Source: JBKPNZ01 sp046732895
Lineage (GTDB): Bacteria > Actinomycetota > Thermoleophilia > Solirubrobacterales > 70-9
DNA: 64,000 nt
Assembly (NCBI GenBank): GCA_046732895.1
Contig: JBKPNZ010000008.1
Coordinates: 1 to 64,000 of the forward strand
Direction: 5' to 3'
Position 1 is the stretch's first letter; each line of letters begins with the position of its first letter. The notes below the pieces were generated by a model. That model ran no database searches. It saw only the letters and a list, made by a program, of their open reading frames with translations, and had not been told where the DNA came from. Below are positions 17,462 through 25,661 of the stretch, one piece after another. Position numbers and translations under genes: made by a program.

Positions 17462-18662
17462 GGGTGAGAACCTCCTTCGCCAGGTCGCGGTAGTACTCGG
17501 CGGCGTTGCCCTTGGGGTCGTACTTCAGCACGCTCGACCCGCGGACAGGCGCCTCGGCGAACTTGATCGCCTTGCGGATGCGCGACTTGAAGACCAGCTC
17601 ACCGAAGTTCTCCTCGAGAATCTCAACCGCCTCCTTGGCATGGACGGTACGCGCATCGAGCATCGTCGGCAAGATGCCCTCGATCTCGATCCGAGGGTTC
17701 AGGTTCTCACGGATCATCTCCAGCGTGTTCTGGAGCTGGACCAGACCGCGCATGGAGAGATACTCGCACTGCACGGGGACGATGACCTTGTCCGCAGCCG
17801 TGAGCGCGTTGACCGTCAGCAAGCCGAGGCTTGGCGGCGTGTCGATGCAGATGAAGTCGTAGTCCTCCGCGACCTCGTTGAGCGCCTTCTCGAGCGCTCG
17901 CTCGCGTCCGATCATCGTGCTCATCGCGATCTCGGCACCGGCCAGATCGATCGACGAAACGGCGATGTCGATCTCGCGCTTCTGGATGATCTCCGAGATC
18001 GGCATGCGGTGGACGAGGACGTCGTAGAGGGACTTCTCGGCCTTGTCCGGGTCGATGCCCTGGCTCATCGTCAGGTTTCCCTGCGGGTCGAGGTCGACGC
18101 AGAGCACCCGGTGGCCTGCCTCCTTGAAGGCGACGGCCAGGTTGAGCGTCGTCGTCGTCTTGGCGACGCCGCCCTTCTGGTTGGCGAAGGCATAGACCTT
18201 GGCGCGCTTGCCTCCACTCGCCGGCTGGTCGGTGGCGACGCTTCGATCGCGCGACGGGGCGAGGGCCTGGTCGGCGGTCATGCGGCCGTCGTCGGCCTCG
18301 TCCCCGTCATCATCGGCCCTCGACTCTGCGCGGCGCACCTCGATGGTGGCATCAGCGATCTCGGGCTCGGGCTCGAACGAGGCCTCGCGTGCGGGCTCCG
18401 GCGGAGCGTCCGTGGAATCCGTCTCGGCGGCTGCGTCAGGCTCGACCGCAGCCTCCGGCTCGGGATCCGCGTCGGGCTCGGTGGCCGGCGCCGCATCGGC
18501 GCTCGGCGCCGACTCGGGCGTCGCCGCGTCCTCGGCGACGGGGTCGGCCTTCGGCGCGTCGGCCGGCGGCTCTGGGGTGGCGCCGTTCCCGTTCGAGTCC
18601 CACGGCTCGTCGGCGAACGGCAGATCGTCGTGCTTTCGCGTTCCGCGATTGAAAAGACCCAT
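17448..18662 (-). CDS. parA: ParA/Soj-type ATPase with long acidic N-terminal extension
   Basis: 404 residues. Residues 155-404 are a ParA ATPase: deviant Walker A NQKGGVAKTTTTLNLA (signature Lys163, catalytic Lys168, with Ala for the usual Gly at 167), CVDLDPQGNLT, and ICIDTPPSLG. Residues 1-150 are a disordered Ala/Pro/Asp/Glu-rich tail. The start at ATG 18662 is chosen because longer frames run into the arsA1 promoter. No parB or origin features flank it. Its overlap with ftsZ suggests co-transcription and a role in positioning DNA or division machinery rather than classical segregation; that is inference. Confidence 0.85.
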   Translation of the reverse strand: MGLFNRGTRKHDDLPFADEPWDSNGNGATPEPPADAPKADPVAEDAATPESAPSADAAPATEPDADPEPEAAVEPDAAAETDSTDAPPEPAREASFEPEPEIADATIEVRRAESRADDDGDEADDGRMTADQALAPSRDRSVATDQPASGGKRAKVYAFANQKGGVAKTTTTLNLAVAFKEAGHRVLCVDLDPQGNLTMSQGIDPDKAEKSLYDVLVHRMPISEIIQKREIDIAVSSIDLAGAEIAMSTMIGRERALEKALNEVAEDYDFICIDTPPSLGLLTVNALTAADKVIVPVQCEYLSMRGLVQLQNTLEMIRENLNPRIEIEGILPTMLDARTVHAKEAVEILEENFGELVFKSRIRKAIKFAEAPVRGSSVLKYDPKGNAAEYYRDLAKEVLTHGAS

Positions 18663-18768
18663 TTGATCGCGACTATTCGCACGCGCTCCGGGGTTTCCTC
18701 CCCATGCAGAAATTCCCGCGGAACGGGTAGCCCCCGCGGAAGGCCTGCGCACTAGCCTGATTCAGTCC

Positions 18769-19689
18769 GTGAAGGACCTCCTCGACAAGCGTGTGGTGAT
18801 CGTCACCGGCAAGGGCGGCGTCGGCAAGTCGACCGTGGCACTCGCACTCGGCCTGGCTGCGGCAGAGCGGGGCAAGCGGACGATCGTCTGCGAGGTCTCC
18901 CAGCAGGAGCAGCTCTCCCGCGTCTTCCACCGAGCCGAGGTCGGCTTCCACGAGGTACAGATGGCCGACGATCTTTGGGGCATCTCGATCGACCCCGACG
19001 AGGCGATGCGCGAGTACGTCCTCCTCCAGCTCAAGGTGAAGGCGATGCGGGACATGCTCTTCCGGACGAAGATCTTCACCTACCTTGCCGCGGCCACCCC
19101 GGGGCTTCGCGAGCTCGTGACCTTCGGCAAGGTGTGGGAGCTCGCCCAGCCCGAGCGCAAGGTGAAGAGCGGGCGCCAGTACGACCTGGCGATCCTCGAC
19201 GCGCCCGCCACGGGCCACGGCGTCGGCTTCCTGCAAACGCCGCGAACCTTCGCCAACATCGCTCGGGTCGGCCCCATCCGCGCTCAGGCCGAGGCGCTCG
19301 ACTCCTTCATCACCAACCACCGCAGGACCGGCGTCGTCATCGTCGCCCTTCCTGAGGAGATGCCCGTCAACGAGACGGCGAGCCTCGAGCGTCAGATCAC
19401 CGACGACGTCGGCGCCTCCGTCGACCGCATCTACATGAACGCGCTCTATCCCGACCGCTTCACCCACGACGAGGTGGAGCGGATCGAACCGCTCGCGCAG
19501 AACGGCGACGGTGCCGTGCGAGCCGCGGCCCGCGCGGCCGTCAGCCAGGCTCGGCGAGCCGCTGGGCAGCGCGAGCAGCTCGTGCGCCTGGAGGAGCTGA
19601 CGGCCGCCCCGGTGAGGACCCTGCCCTACGTCTTCGAGCCGGAGCTGGGCTTGAACGAGATCCGCAACCTCGCGAAGGCGGTCGATTGA
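18769..19689 (+). CDS. ArsA/Get3-like ATPase, subunit 1
   Basis: 306 residues from GTG 18769. It is an anion-transporting ATPase (ArsA) family P-loop protein with a complete deviant Walker A, GKGGVGKST (signature Lys15, catalytic Lys20). The switch region LDAPATGHGVGFLQTP replaces the DTAPTGH of arsenical pump ATPases. The metal-binding cysteines of ArsA are missing, so arsenite transport is unlikely. With the next gene it resembles the mycobacterial Rv3679-Rv3680 tandem. It is divergent from parA with about 105 bases between. Confidence 0.85.
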   Translation: MKDLLDKRVVIVTGKGGVGKSTVALALGLAAAERGKRTIVCEVSQQEQLSRVFHRAEVGFHEVQMADDLWGISIDPDEAMREYVLLQLKVKAMRDMLFRTKIFTYLAAATPGLRELVTFGKVWELAQPERKVKSGRQYDLAILDAPATGHGVGFLQTPRTFANIARVGPIRAQAEALDSFITNHRRTGVVIVALPEEMPVNETASLERQITDDVGASVDRIYMNALYPDRFTHDEVERIEPLAQNGDGAVRAAARAAVSQARRAAGQREQLVRLEELTAAPVRTLPYVFEPELGLNEIRNLAKAVD

Positions 19690-20843
19690 TGGCCGGGGTG
19701 GCGGATCTGCTCGAGGGAAAGCGGGTCTGTATCTGCGCGGGCTCGGGCGGTGTGGGCAAGACGACGACCTCGGCGGCCATCGCCGCGGGGATGGCGGCCC
19801 GCGGCAAGAAGGTGGCCGTCCTCACGATCGACCCCGCCCGGCGCCTCGCCGACTCGCTCGGCCTCCCCGAGCTGGGAAACACCGAGCGTCAGGTCGATCC
19901 CGCCCTCTTCGAGGAGATGGGCGTCGAGACCGACGGTGGTGAGCTCTGGGCAATGATGCTCGACGCCAAGGCGACCTTCGACGAGGTCGTCCGCCGTCAT
20001 GCGCCGGATGCCGAGACGCGCGATCGAATCCTCTCCAACCGCATCTACCAGCAGCTCTCCGCGGCGCTGGCGGGCTCACAGGAGTACATGGCGATGGAGA
20101 AGCTCTTCGAGATCTGGGCCGAGGACCGCTACGACCTGCTCGTCCTCGACACGCCGCCCACGCGCAACGCGCTCGACTTCCTCGACGCACCGCGCCGCCT
20201 CACCCAGTTCATCGAGGGCCGGGCGCTCCAGGCTTTCGTCCGCCCGACCGGCCTGGCCACGAAGGTGCTCGGCCGCGGGGCGTCCGTCGGGTTCTCGGTG
20301 CTCAAGCGGATCACGGGGGTGGACCTGCTTCAGGACCTGGCTGAGTTCTTCCAGGCGTTCAGCGGCATGGTCGGCGGGTTCCGTGAACGCGCCAAGCGCG
20401 TGAACGAGCTCCTCGCAGACGAGCGCACGAGCTTCCTCGTCGTCTGTGGGCCGCGGGGGGAGCCGATCTCGGAGGCCGTGTACTTCCACCACAAGCTGGT
20501 CGACGCCGAGCTTCCGTTCGGCGGCGTGATCGTGAACCGCGTCCACTACGAGAACGGAGACGCCGACGAGGACGGACAGCTGGCAGACGGGCTCGCCGAT
20601 GCTCTCGACGATGCCGAGCTGGCGAGGCGCGTGATCGCCAACTTCCGTGAACACCAGGCGCTGGCGACCCGCGACCGGCGCAACGTCCGCCGCCTGGCGC
20701 GGGAGATGCGCACTCGCATGGTGATCGAGGCGCCGTATCTCGACCACGACGTCCACGACCTCGCCGGCCTGATGGAGCTCAACCGCTACCTCTTCGCGAG
20801 CGGCGCCGAGGAGCGCGAAGCGATCGAGGCCGGCCGGGCCTAG
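19689..20843 (+). CDS. ArsA/Get3-like ATPase, subunit 2
   Basis: 384 residues. Stop and start overlap as TGATG, so translation is coupled to subunit 1. The P-loop is GSGGVGKTTTS: the signature lysine of the KGGxGK motif is replaced by serine, while the catalytic lysine remains. VLTIDPARRLADSLG and VLDTPPTRNALDFLDAP are typical of the actinobacterial ArsA pair. The unequal P-loops suggest an obligate heterodimer in which subunit 1 supplies the trans-acting lysine. The cargo is unknown; Get3-like handling of membrane proteins is one possibility. A hairpin follows at 20849. Confidence 0.85.
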   Translation: MAGVADLLEGKRVCICAGSGGVGKTTTSAAIAAGMAARGKKVAVLTIDPARRLADSLGLPELGNTERQVDPALFEEMGVETDGGELWAMMLDAKATFDEVVRRHAPDAETRDRILSNRIYQQLSAALAGSQEYMAMEKLFEIWAEDRYDLLVLDTPPTRNALDFLDAPRRLTQFIEGRALQAFVRPTGLATKVLGRGASVGFSVLKRITGVDLLQDLAEFFQAFSGMVGGFRERAKRVNELLADERTSFLVVCGPRGEPISEAVYFHHKLVDAELPFGGVIVNRVHYENGDADEDGQLADGLADALDDAELARRVIANFREHQALATRDRRNVRRLAREMRTRMVIEAPYLDHDVHDLAGLMELNRYLFASGAEEREAIEAGRA

Positions 20844-20848
20844 AAACA

Positions 20849-20882
20849 GCTTGACCGCCGGGCCGAAACCCAGCGGTCAAGC
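20849..20882. terminator. Hairpin between convergent arsA2 and the 619-residue protein gene
   Basis: GCTTGACCGC (20849-20858) and GCGGTCAAGC (20873-20882) form a perfect 10-bp stem with a 14-base loop. There is no T-run on either side. It probably ends both transcripts or stabilises their 3' ends. Confidence 0.6.
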
Positions 20883-20923
20883 CCGCTCTTCCTGGGTGTG
20901 ATCGGAGGAGGAAGTCTTGGTTG

Positions 20924-22783
20924 CTAGCCCGTCGCCTGGTCGTGGACCTTCGCCCGGCGGCTGCGGTCGTAGCTGATCTCGCGCACGTTCCACTCGGTGG
21001 TCTCAGGGCGCGGGAAGAGGCTCGCGACGCGCTCGGCGATCTCCTCGCGCTGCCTGGAGCGATGCTCGAGCAGCTTGGCGACGGGGCTGGGCTCGCGCCG
21101 GGGCGCCGCCTCGGGCTCTGGCGCCGCCTCGGGCTCCGGCTGATGCTCGAGTGAAGGGACTCGTTCTGCCTGTGTGAACACCATCTGCTCCTCGCGCTGG
21201 GGTACGTGCTGCTCAACGCTGATTCGACCCTCCGGCTCCGGCACCTGCAAGACCTGCGTGTCCGGGGCGGCAAGCTCTCCGTCCTCGCCACCGAGCTCGT
21301 CGCCCTCGTCGTCGAAGTCGTCTTCGTCGACGTCGTCCTCGCTCGGAATGTCCTCGCCATCGGCGGGAAGCTCGTCGTCCTCGGCGAGCTCATCGTCTTC
21401 GAGCAGGTCCTCGTCGTCGAGGCTCCACTCGGCCGTCGCGCCGCGGTCGGCGACGGAGGATCCCTCCCCGACCGCGAGACCGTCCGCAAGCAGGATCTCG
21501 TCGGCGGTCGCCCGCAGGTCAGAGCCGAGATGCCCGCACGCGGCGTCCTTCAGGATCGCCCGCAGCAGGTCCTCGACCTCGCCGGCCGTCTGTGCGGGCG
21601 TCGGCGCGTCGCCGTAGGAGGCGGGCTCACCGCTCCATAGCTCCCGCTCGAGGCCGACCGCGCGGTCGAGCACGGACTTCACCTCCGAGCGGCGGTCGGG
21701 CTCGGCGCAGAGCGCGGCCACCCGCATCGGCAGGCCGAGATCGGCGGGGCCGCCGCCCTCGAGCATGAACCGCATGGCCAGCAGATAGTCGTTGAGGGCC
21801 TCCAGCACCGCATTGCGCTCCAGGCCGGCCTCGAAGCGCGACAGCGCACGGGCGAGCACCGAGGCGAACCCGGCGCCCTCCTCGGTCGCCCTGCGGAAAG
21901 GCGTGCTGGGCGCCGTCAGCGCTCGCGAGAAGGCGGCGAGCCCGCCGAGCTCGGCGTCGGTCAAGCGGTAGCCGCCGGGACGCGGGCGACCGGCGCCCGT
22001 TGCGATGCGGCGCCAGCGATCAGCGCCGACGCGCGTCCATGCGTGAGCCCCGAGCGCAACACCACCGGGCTTGAAGAGCCGCAGTGTCGTGACCAGCGTG
22101 CGCAGCTTCTCGACGGCGACGACGCCGGGATCCGGCTGCTCGCCGTCCTCCGCGGCGCGCGCAGAGACCCGCGTCACCGCCAGGAAGGTCGGCTCCCACC
22201 CCGCGAGCCCTGATCCCTCCGAGGCGCGCGCCTCGGACGGAACCTCGACGGTGTCCGCACGCACGATCGCAGCGGTGGCCAGGTCGAGGCGGGCAGTCGC
22301 CATCTGGAGACCGCGGAGGGGAACGATGACCTCGATCTCGCCCTCGCCCGCGTCGGCGTTCCGCTCGAGCTCGTCGATCGCGACCTCGAGGCGATCGCGC
22401 TCGAGGGAGAAATCAGTGCTGCCAATCCACAGGCGACAGAGGAAGACGGTGCCGGCCAGCTCGGCGCGGCCACGCGGTTCCGGCGGAACGGCCACGCCGA
22501 ACTGCTCGAGATACGGCCCCGCGAGATCGGCGGCCTCGATGGCGGCGCACGCAGCGCCGAAGGAATCAAGTTCGCGCAGCACAAGCGAATGCTCGCGCAC
22601 GAAGCGCTCGGTCAGAGGCGCATACTCGGCGAGCGGCGAGCCGGCGCCCGGCTCCCGGACGTCGTAGGGAATCTCCTCCCCCGCGGCGACGAGCTCGCGA
22701 AACCGCTTCGCCGCATCTCGGGCCATCGTCTGAAGTGCCTCTCGAACAACCAGGTCGCGCATGGCAGGGGGCTTCGCGCCCAC
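20924..22783 (-). CDS. Uncharacterised 619-residue protein with acidic linker
   Basis: No family is recognised. Residues 1-440 are mostly helical with scattered aromatic residues. Residues about 450-505 are almost entirely Asp/Glu. Residues 530-570 are Pro/Glu repeats (PEPEAAPEPEAAP). The end (SPVAKLLEHRSRQREEIAERVASLFPRPETTEWNVREIS, split here for description) looks like a conserved basic tail. There is no signal peptide or membrane segment, so it is cytoplasmic. The start is GTG 22783 with GGAG nine bases upstream; ATG 22762 is the alternative. It converges on the ArsA pair. Confidence 0.6.
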   Translation of the reverse strand: MGAKPPAMRDLVVREALQTMARDAAKRFRELVAAGEEIPYDVREPGAGSPLAEYAPLTERFVREHSLVLRELDSFGAACAAIEAADLAGPYLEQFGVAVPPEPRGRAELAGTVFLCRLWIGSTDFSLERDRLEVAIDELERNADAGEGEIEVIVPLRGLQMATARLDLATAAIVRADTVEVPSEARASEGSGLAGWEPTFLAVTRVSARAAEDGEQPDPGVVAVEKLRTLVTTLRLFKPGGVALGAHAWTRVGADRWRRIATGAGRPRPGGYRLTDAELGGLAAFSRALTAPSTPFRRATEEGAGFASVLARALSRFEAGLERNAVLEALNDYLLAMRFMLEGGGPADLGLPMRVAALCAEPDRRSEVKSVLDRAVGLERELWSGEPASYGDAPTPAQTAGEVEDLLRAILKDAACGHLGSDLRATADEILLADGLAVGEGSSVADRGATAEWSLDDEDLLEDDELAEDDELPADGEDIPSEDDVDEDDFDDEGDELGGEDGELAAPDTQVLQVPEPEGRISVEQHVPQREEQMVFTQAERVPSLEHQPEPEAAPEPEAAPRREPSPVAKLLEHRSRQREEIAERVASLFPRPETTEWNVREISYDRSRRAKVHDQATG

Positions 22784-22871
22784 GCCTGGCGCTCCTTCGC
22801 CAGGATGCCCGGTCGGCTCGGGTGCAAGGGGGATTGCAGCGGGTTAGCCGGGTTTCCCGCCACTCGATGGG

Positions 22872-23963
22872 TCAGAGCGACGTGAGTGTGGCCTCGAGGC
22901 CCTCGAAGCGGCCGATGTCCGCGACCTCCGCCTCCAGCGCGGACAGAACCTCCGGGGCGAGCGCCTCGAAGGGCTCGAGCTCCACCTGCAGCGAGCGGCC
23001 CTGGCGCTTCGAGGACCATGTGCCCGCCAGAGCGCCGTCGACCACGATCGAGGGCCGCAGGATGCCGCCGCCGGGGATGACCTGCTCCAGGGCATCACCG
23101 GTGATGAGAAAGTCCCTGTCTCGGTAGCCCATCAGGTAGGTGTCCCAGGCGGGGAGCAGGCGCACGAGCGGTCCTCGGAGCGATCGGGCACGGCCGCGGA
23201 GCGCGAGCCCGCGCGTATCGCCGATCCGGACCTCACGCAGCTCCGAGGCGATGGCGTCGAGCCCGCGGCGCAGCTCCCCTAGAGGCAGGCCCGACCAGCC
23301 GGCAAGGTCCGCCTCGGTCGCGGGACCGAAGGCGCGGAGGTAGCGGCGCGCGAGCTCGGCGAGCGCAGCCTCGCGGTCGTGCCTGGGGCGCTCGCCCAGC
23401 CAGTCGCGCTCGAGCACGAGGCAGGTCTGGCGTCCACGGTCTGGGCCCGGCACGGCGATTCCGGCGTTCACTGCGAGCATGAGCAGGTGCATGCGCGTCT
23501 CCGTGGCGAGGCCGATGCCCTCGCTCTCGACCCGCTCGGCGAGCTCCTTGCGGGTCAGCGGTCCCTCGTTGGCGAGGATCCGCTCGATCAGGCTGAGGCC
23601 GCGCTCCTGCGTTGCGGCATCGATGCCGAAGTGCTTCAGACGGCGGCGGTTGAAGCCCGCGTTCTGCTCGGCGAAGAGCGGCACGAGCCAGTGGAAGTCA
23701 TCGGCCGCGACCAGGTGGATCGTGGTGCGCATGGCCCAGGTGCGCACGAGCGAGCGCTCCTCGGTGCGGGCGTGGTCGACGTCCGCGGCCGTCAGCCGTG
23801 CGTTCCTGGCCCTGAGAGCAAGCCTGCTCGCGCGCGGCTCCTGGGCCTGGGCGCCGCAGATCTCACGCGCCACGTCGGCGGCGCTGCGCACCCCAGCGGG
23901 GCGATGCAACAGTTGCGCCGCGGCCCGCCGCCGCGCAAGCAGGTGTGAGTCATCGCCCCGCAA
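22872..23963 (-). CDS. AlkZ-like winged-helix DNA glycosylase family protein
   Basis: 363 residues of the HTH_42/AlkZ (DUF1006) family. The GAQAQEP motif near residue 37 matches the catalytic QxQ motif of AlkZ/YcaQ enzymes, which unhook interstrand crosslinks or remove bulky lesions. Other family marks are RTWAMRTTIHLV, LPAWDTYLMGYRDR and a C-terminal VVDGALAGTW strand. It probably repairs alkylated or crosslinked DNA, but some members act only in resistance to a particular natural product. The start is TTG 23963, a guess. A large inverted repeat overlaps its promoter region. Confidence 0.8.
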   Translation of the reverse strand: MRGDDSHLLARRRAAAQLLHRPAGVRSAADVAREICGAQAQEPRASRLALRARNARLTAADVDHARTEERSLVRTWAMRTTIHLVAADDFHWLVPLFAEQNAGFNRRRLKHFGIDAATQERGLSLIERILANEGPLTRKELAERVESEGIGLATETRMHLLMLAVNAGIAVPGPDRGRQTCLVLERDWLGERPRHDREAALAELARRYLRAFGPATEADLAGWSGLPLGELRRGLDAIASELREVRIGDTRGLALRGRARSLRGPLVRLLPAWDTYLMGYRDRDFLITGDALEQVIPGGGILRPSIVVDGALAGTWSSKRQGRSLQVELEPFEALAPEVLSALEAEVADIGRFEGLEATLTSL

Positions 23964-23966
23964 TCG

Positions 23967-24018
23967 CGCCGAACGTACCTCAACCGGGGCTATACCCCGC
24001 GCGTTCGTACGTTCGGCG
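23967..24018. promoter_or_regulatory. Long inverted repeat in the AlkZ-like gene promoter
   Basis: CGCCGAACGTAC (23967-23978) and GTACGTTCGGCG (24007-24018) are perfect 12-bp inverted arms 28 bases apart. Inside lies a second small hairpin (CGGGG/CCCCG around CTATA). The near arm contains a minus-strand TACGTT eight bases before the proposed TTG start. The centres of the arms are 40 bp apart, close to four helical turns, which suits a regulator binding both or a strong RNA structure. Confidence 0.55.
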
Positions 24019-24029
24019 TGCGGCGTGGG

Positions 24030-24383
24030 TTAGGCGGCGACGGCTGCGGCCTCGCGCTCCTCGGCGGCCGGGCGGCCGTTCGCCAGCCAGCGGTTGCCGT
24101 AGGAGCGCATGTTCTCGATCAGCGGCACGAGGGCCGTCCCCTTGTCAGTCAACGCGTACTCGACCCGGGGCGGCACCTCAGGGTAGGTGTGCCGGGCGAC
24201 GATGCCGTGCTCCTCGAGCGCGCGGAGCCGCAGCGAGAGCGTGCGCGGGCTGATCCCCTCGAGGGACCGCTCGAGCTCGCAGAAGCGCCTGCTCCCCTCC
24301 GCGAGGTCACGGATCACGAGGAGCGTCCACTTGCCGGAGATGATCTCCGCGGTACGGCAAACGGGACAGCTGGAATCTGACAT
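24030..24383 (-). CDS. HxlR-family transcriptional regulator
   Basis: 117 residues from ATG 24383. The HxlR winged helix is complete: the N-terminal cysteine in SSCPVCRTAEIISGKWTLLVIRDL, then FCELERSLEGISPRTLSLRLRALEEHGI and PRVEYALTDKG. An N-terminal cysteine is often the redox or aldehyde sensor in this family. There is a second cysteine in CPVC, which is less common. No adjacent redox enzyme is obvious; the next gene on this strand is the AlkZ-like one. Confidence 0.88.
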   Translation of the reverse strand: MSDSSCPVCRTAEIISGKWTLLVIRDLAEGSRRFCELERSLEGISPRTLSLRLRALEEHGIVARHTYPEVPPRVEYALTDKGTALVPLIENMRSYGNRWLANGRPAAEEREAAAVAA

Positions 24384-24445
24384 CGACCCTGTGAGACACC
24401 GGGGAAGTCTTCGTGACGAAAGGTGCAACCGGCGCCCGCAGGGCG

Positions 24446-24451
24446 AGTATA
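24446..24451 (-). promoter_or_regulatory. -10 hexamer upstream of the HxlR gene
   Basis: TATACT on the minus strand (five of six to consensus), about 62 bases before the ATG. The -35 position (CTTCAG) is poor. Confidence 0.35.
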
Positions 24452-24461
24452 GCTCAATGCT

Positions 24462-25607
24462 TTACGAACTGAAGTGACTCAGCTCGACCGGTTCGGGCTC
24501 GGCGACGACCTGCTCGATCCCGCTCGCGCGCTGTCCCCGAGCCTGCAGCATCAGCTTGAAATCGTGGGGGCTCGAGGCGGCCTCGAAGGCCGTCTCCTCG
24601 GTGATGTTGCCGTCCATCACATGGCCTAGCAGAGCCTGGTCGAAGGTCTGCATGCCGTAGTACTCGCCCTCGGCGATGACCTCGGTGATGCGGCCGGTCT
24701 CCTTCGGGTTGAGGATCAGATCCTGAACCCGCCCGGTGACCACGAGCACCTCGCAGATCGCTACGCGGCCCTGACCCCCCGCACGGCGGACGAGCCGCTG
24801 GCCGGCGGCGCCGCGCAGGGTCGAGGCGAGCATCACCCGCGCCTGCTGCTGGAGGTGGGGCGGGAAGAAGTCAATGATGCGGTTGATCGTCTCGGTCGCG
24901 TCGAGCGTATGCAGCGTCGAGAGAACGAGATGCCCGGTCTCGGCGGCCGCCAGCGCGGTGCGGACCGTCTCCTCGTCACGCATCTCGCCGATGAGGATGA
25001 CGTCGGGGTCCTGGCGCAGCACGCGGCGCATCGCCCGGCCGAAGCTCGCGGTGTCCTGCCCGACCTCGCGCTGGTTGACGATCGACATCTTGTCGCGGTG
25101 CAGATACTCGATCGGATCCTCGAGGGTCACGACGTGACGAGCCCGCGTCGAGTTGATGTGGTCGATCATCGCGGCCAGCGTCGTCGACTTCCCGGAGCCG
25201 GTCGTACCGGTGAGGAGGACGATGCCGCGCGGCTCCTCGGCGAGGGTGCGGATCACCTGCGGCAGCCCGAGGTCCTCGATGGAACGGACCTGGAAGGGGA
25301 TTGCGCGGCAGACGATCGAGATCGAGCCGCGCTGGCGGAAGGCGTTGACGCGGAAGCGCGAGAGCCCGGGGATCGAATAGGAGAAGTCGGCCTCGCCCTC
25401 CTCGAAGAACGCCTCCTGGACCTTCGGGTCCTTGAGGATGTGGTCGAGGGCGCTCTTCGTGTCCTCGGGCGTCAGCGGCTCCGAGCCCTCGATCGGCCGC
25501 AGCTCGCCGTCGATGCGGGCCGTCGGCGGAGCCGGCACCTTGACGTGCAGGTCCGAGCCTTCCCGCTCAACCACGTAGCGGAGCGCTGCGTCGATTTCGA
25601 ACGCCAT
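24462..25607 (-). CDS. pilT: PilT-type twitching ATPase
   Basis: 381 residues from ATG 25607 (GAGGA upstream). It is a hexameric pilus retraction ATPase: N-terminal PAS-like domain, Walker A GTTGSGKSTT (Lys140), Asp box VTLEDPIE, Walker B region VILIGEMRDEETVRTAL and the His box HLVLSTLHT. The PilT-specific AIRxNLV-type motif near the end is less clear. It would depolymerise type IV pili at the inner membrane, but no pilus assembly genes are in the window. A diguanylate cyclase precedes it on the same strand, a common pairing for motility control. Confidence 0.88.
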   Translation of the reverse strand: MAFEIDAALRYVVEREGSDLHVKVPAPPTARIDGELRPIEGSEPLTPEDTKSALDHILKDPKVQEAFFEEGEADFSYSIPGLSRFRVNAFRQRGSISIVCRAIPFQVRSIEDLGLPQVIRTLAEEPRGIVLLTGTTGSGKSTTLAAMIDHINSTRARHVVTLEDPIEYLHRDKMSIVNQREVGQDTASFGRAMRRVLRQDPDVILIGEMRDEETVRTALAAAETGHLVLSTLHTLDATETINRIIDFFPPHLQQQARVMLASTLRGAAGQRLVRRAGGQGRVAICEVLVVTGRVQDLILNPKETGRITEVIAEGEYYGMQTFDQALLGHVMDGNITEETAFEAASSPHDFKLMLQARGQRASGIEQVVAEPEPVELSHFSS

Positions 25608-25661
25608 CGGATCCTCTATCGGGCGCAATGGCCCGGCGCTTTAGGCGTGCGGACGGGCCTG

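Noticed and set aside
18769..20843. Arsenic resistance operon
   Set aside because: No arsR, arsB, arsC or arsD is nearby, and the ArsA cysteines are missing in both ATPases.
20849..20882. A CRISPR-like or phage attachment site at the 10-bp hairpin
   Set aside because: It is a single inverted repeat with no direct repeats, spacers, integrase or tRNA nearby.
21105..21150. Short direct repeat in the 619-residue protein gene
   Set aside because: It encodes the PEPEAAPEPEAAP linker; coding in nature, not a separate element.
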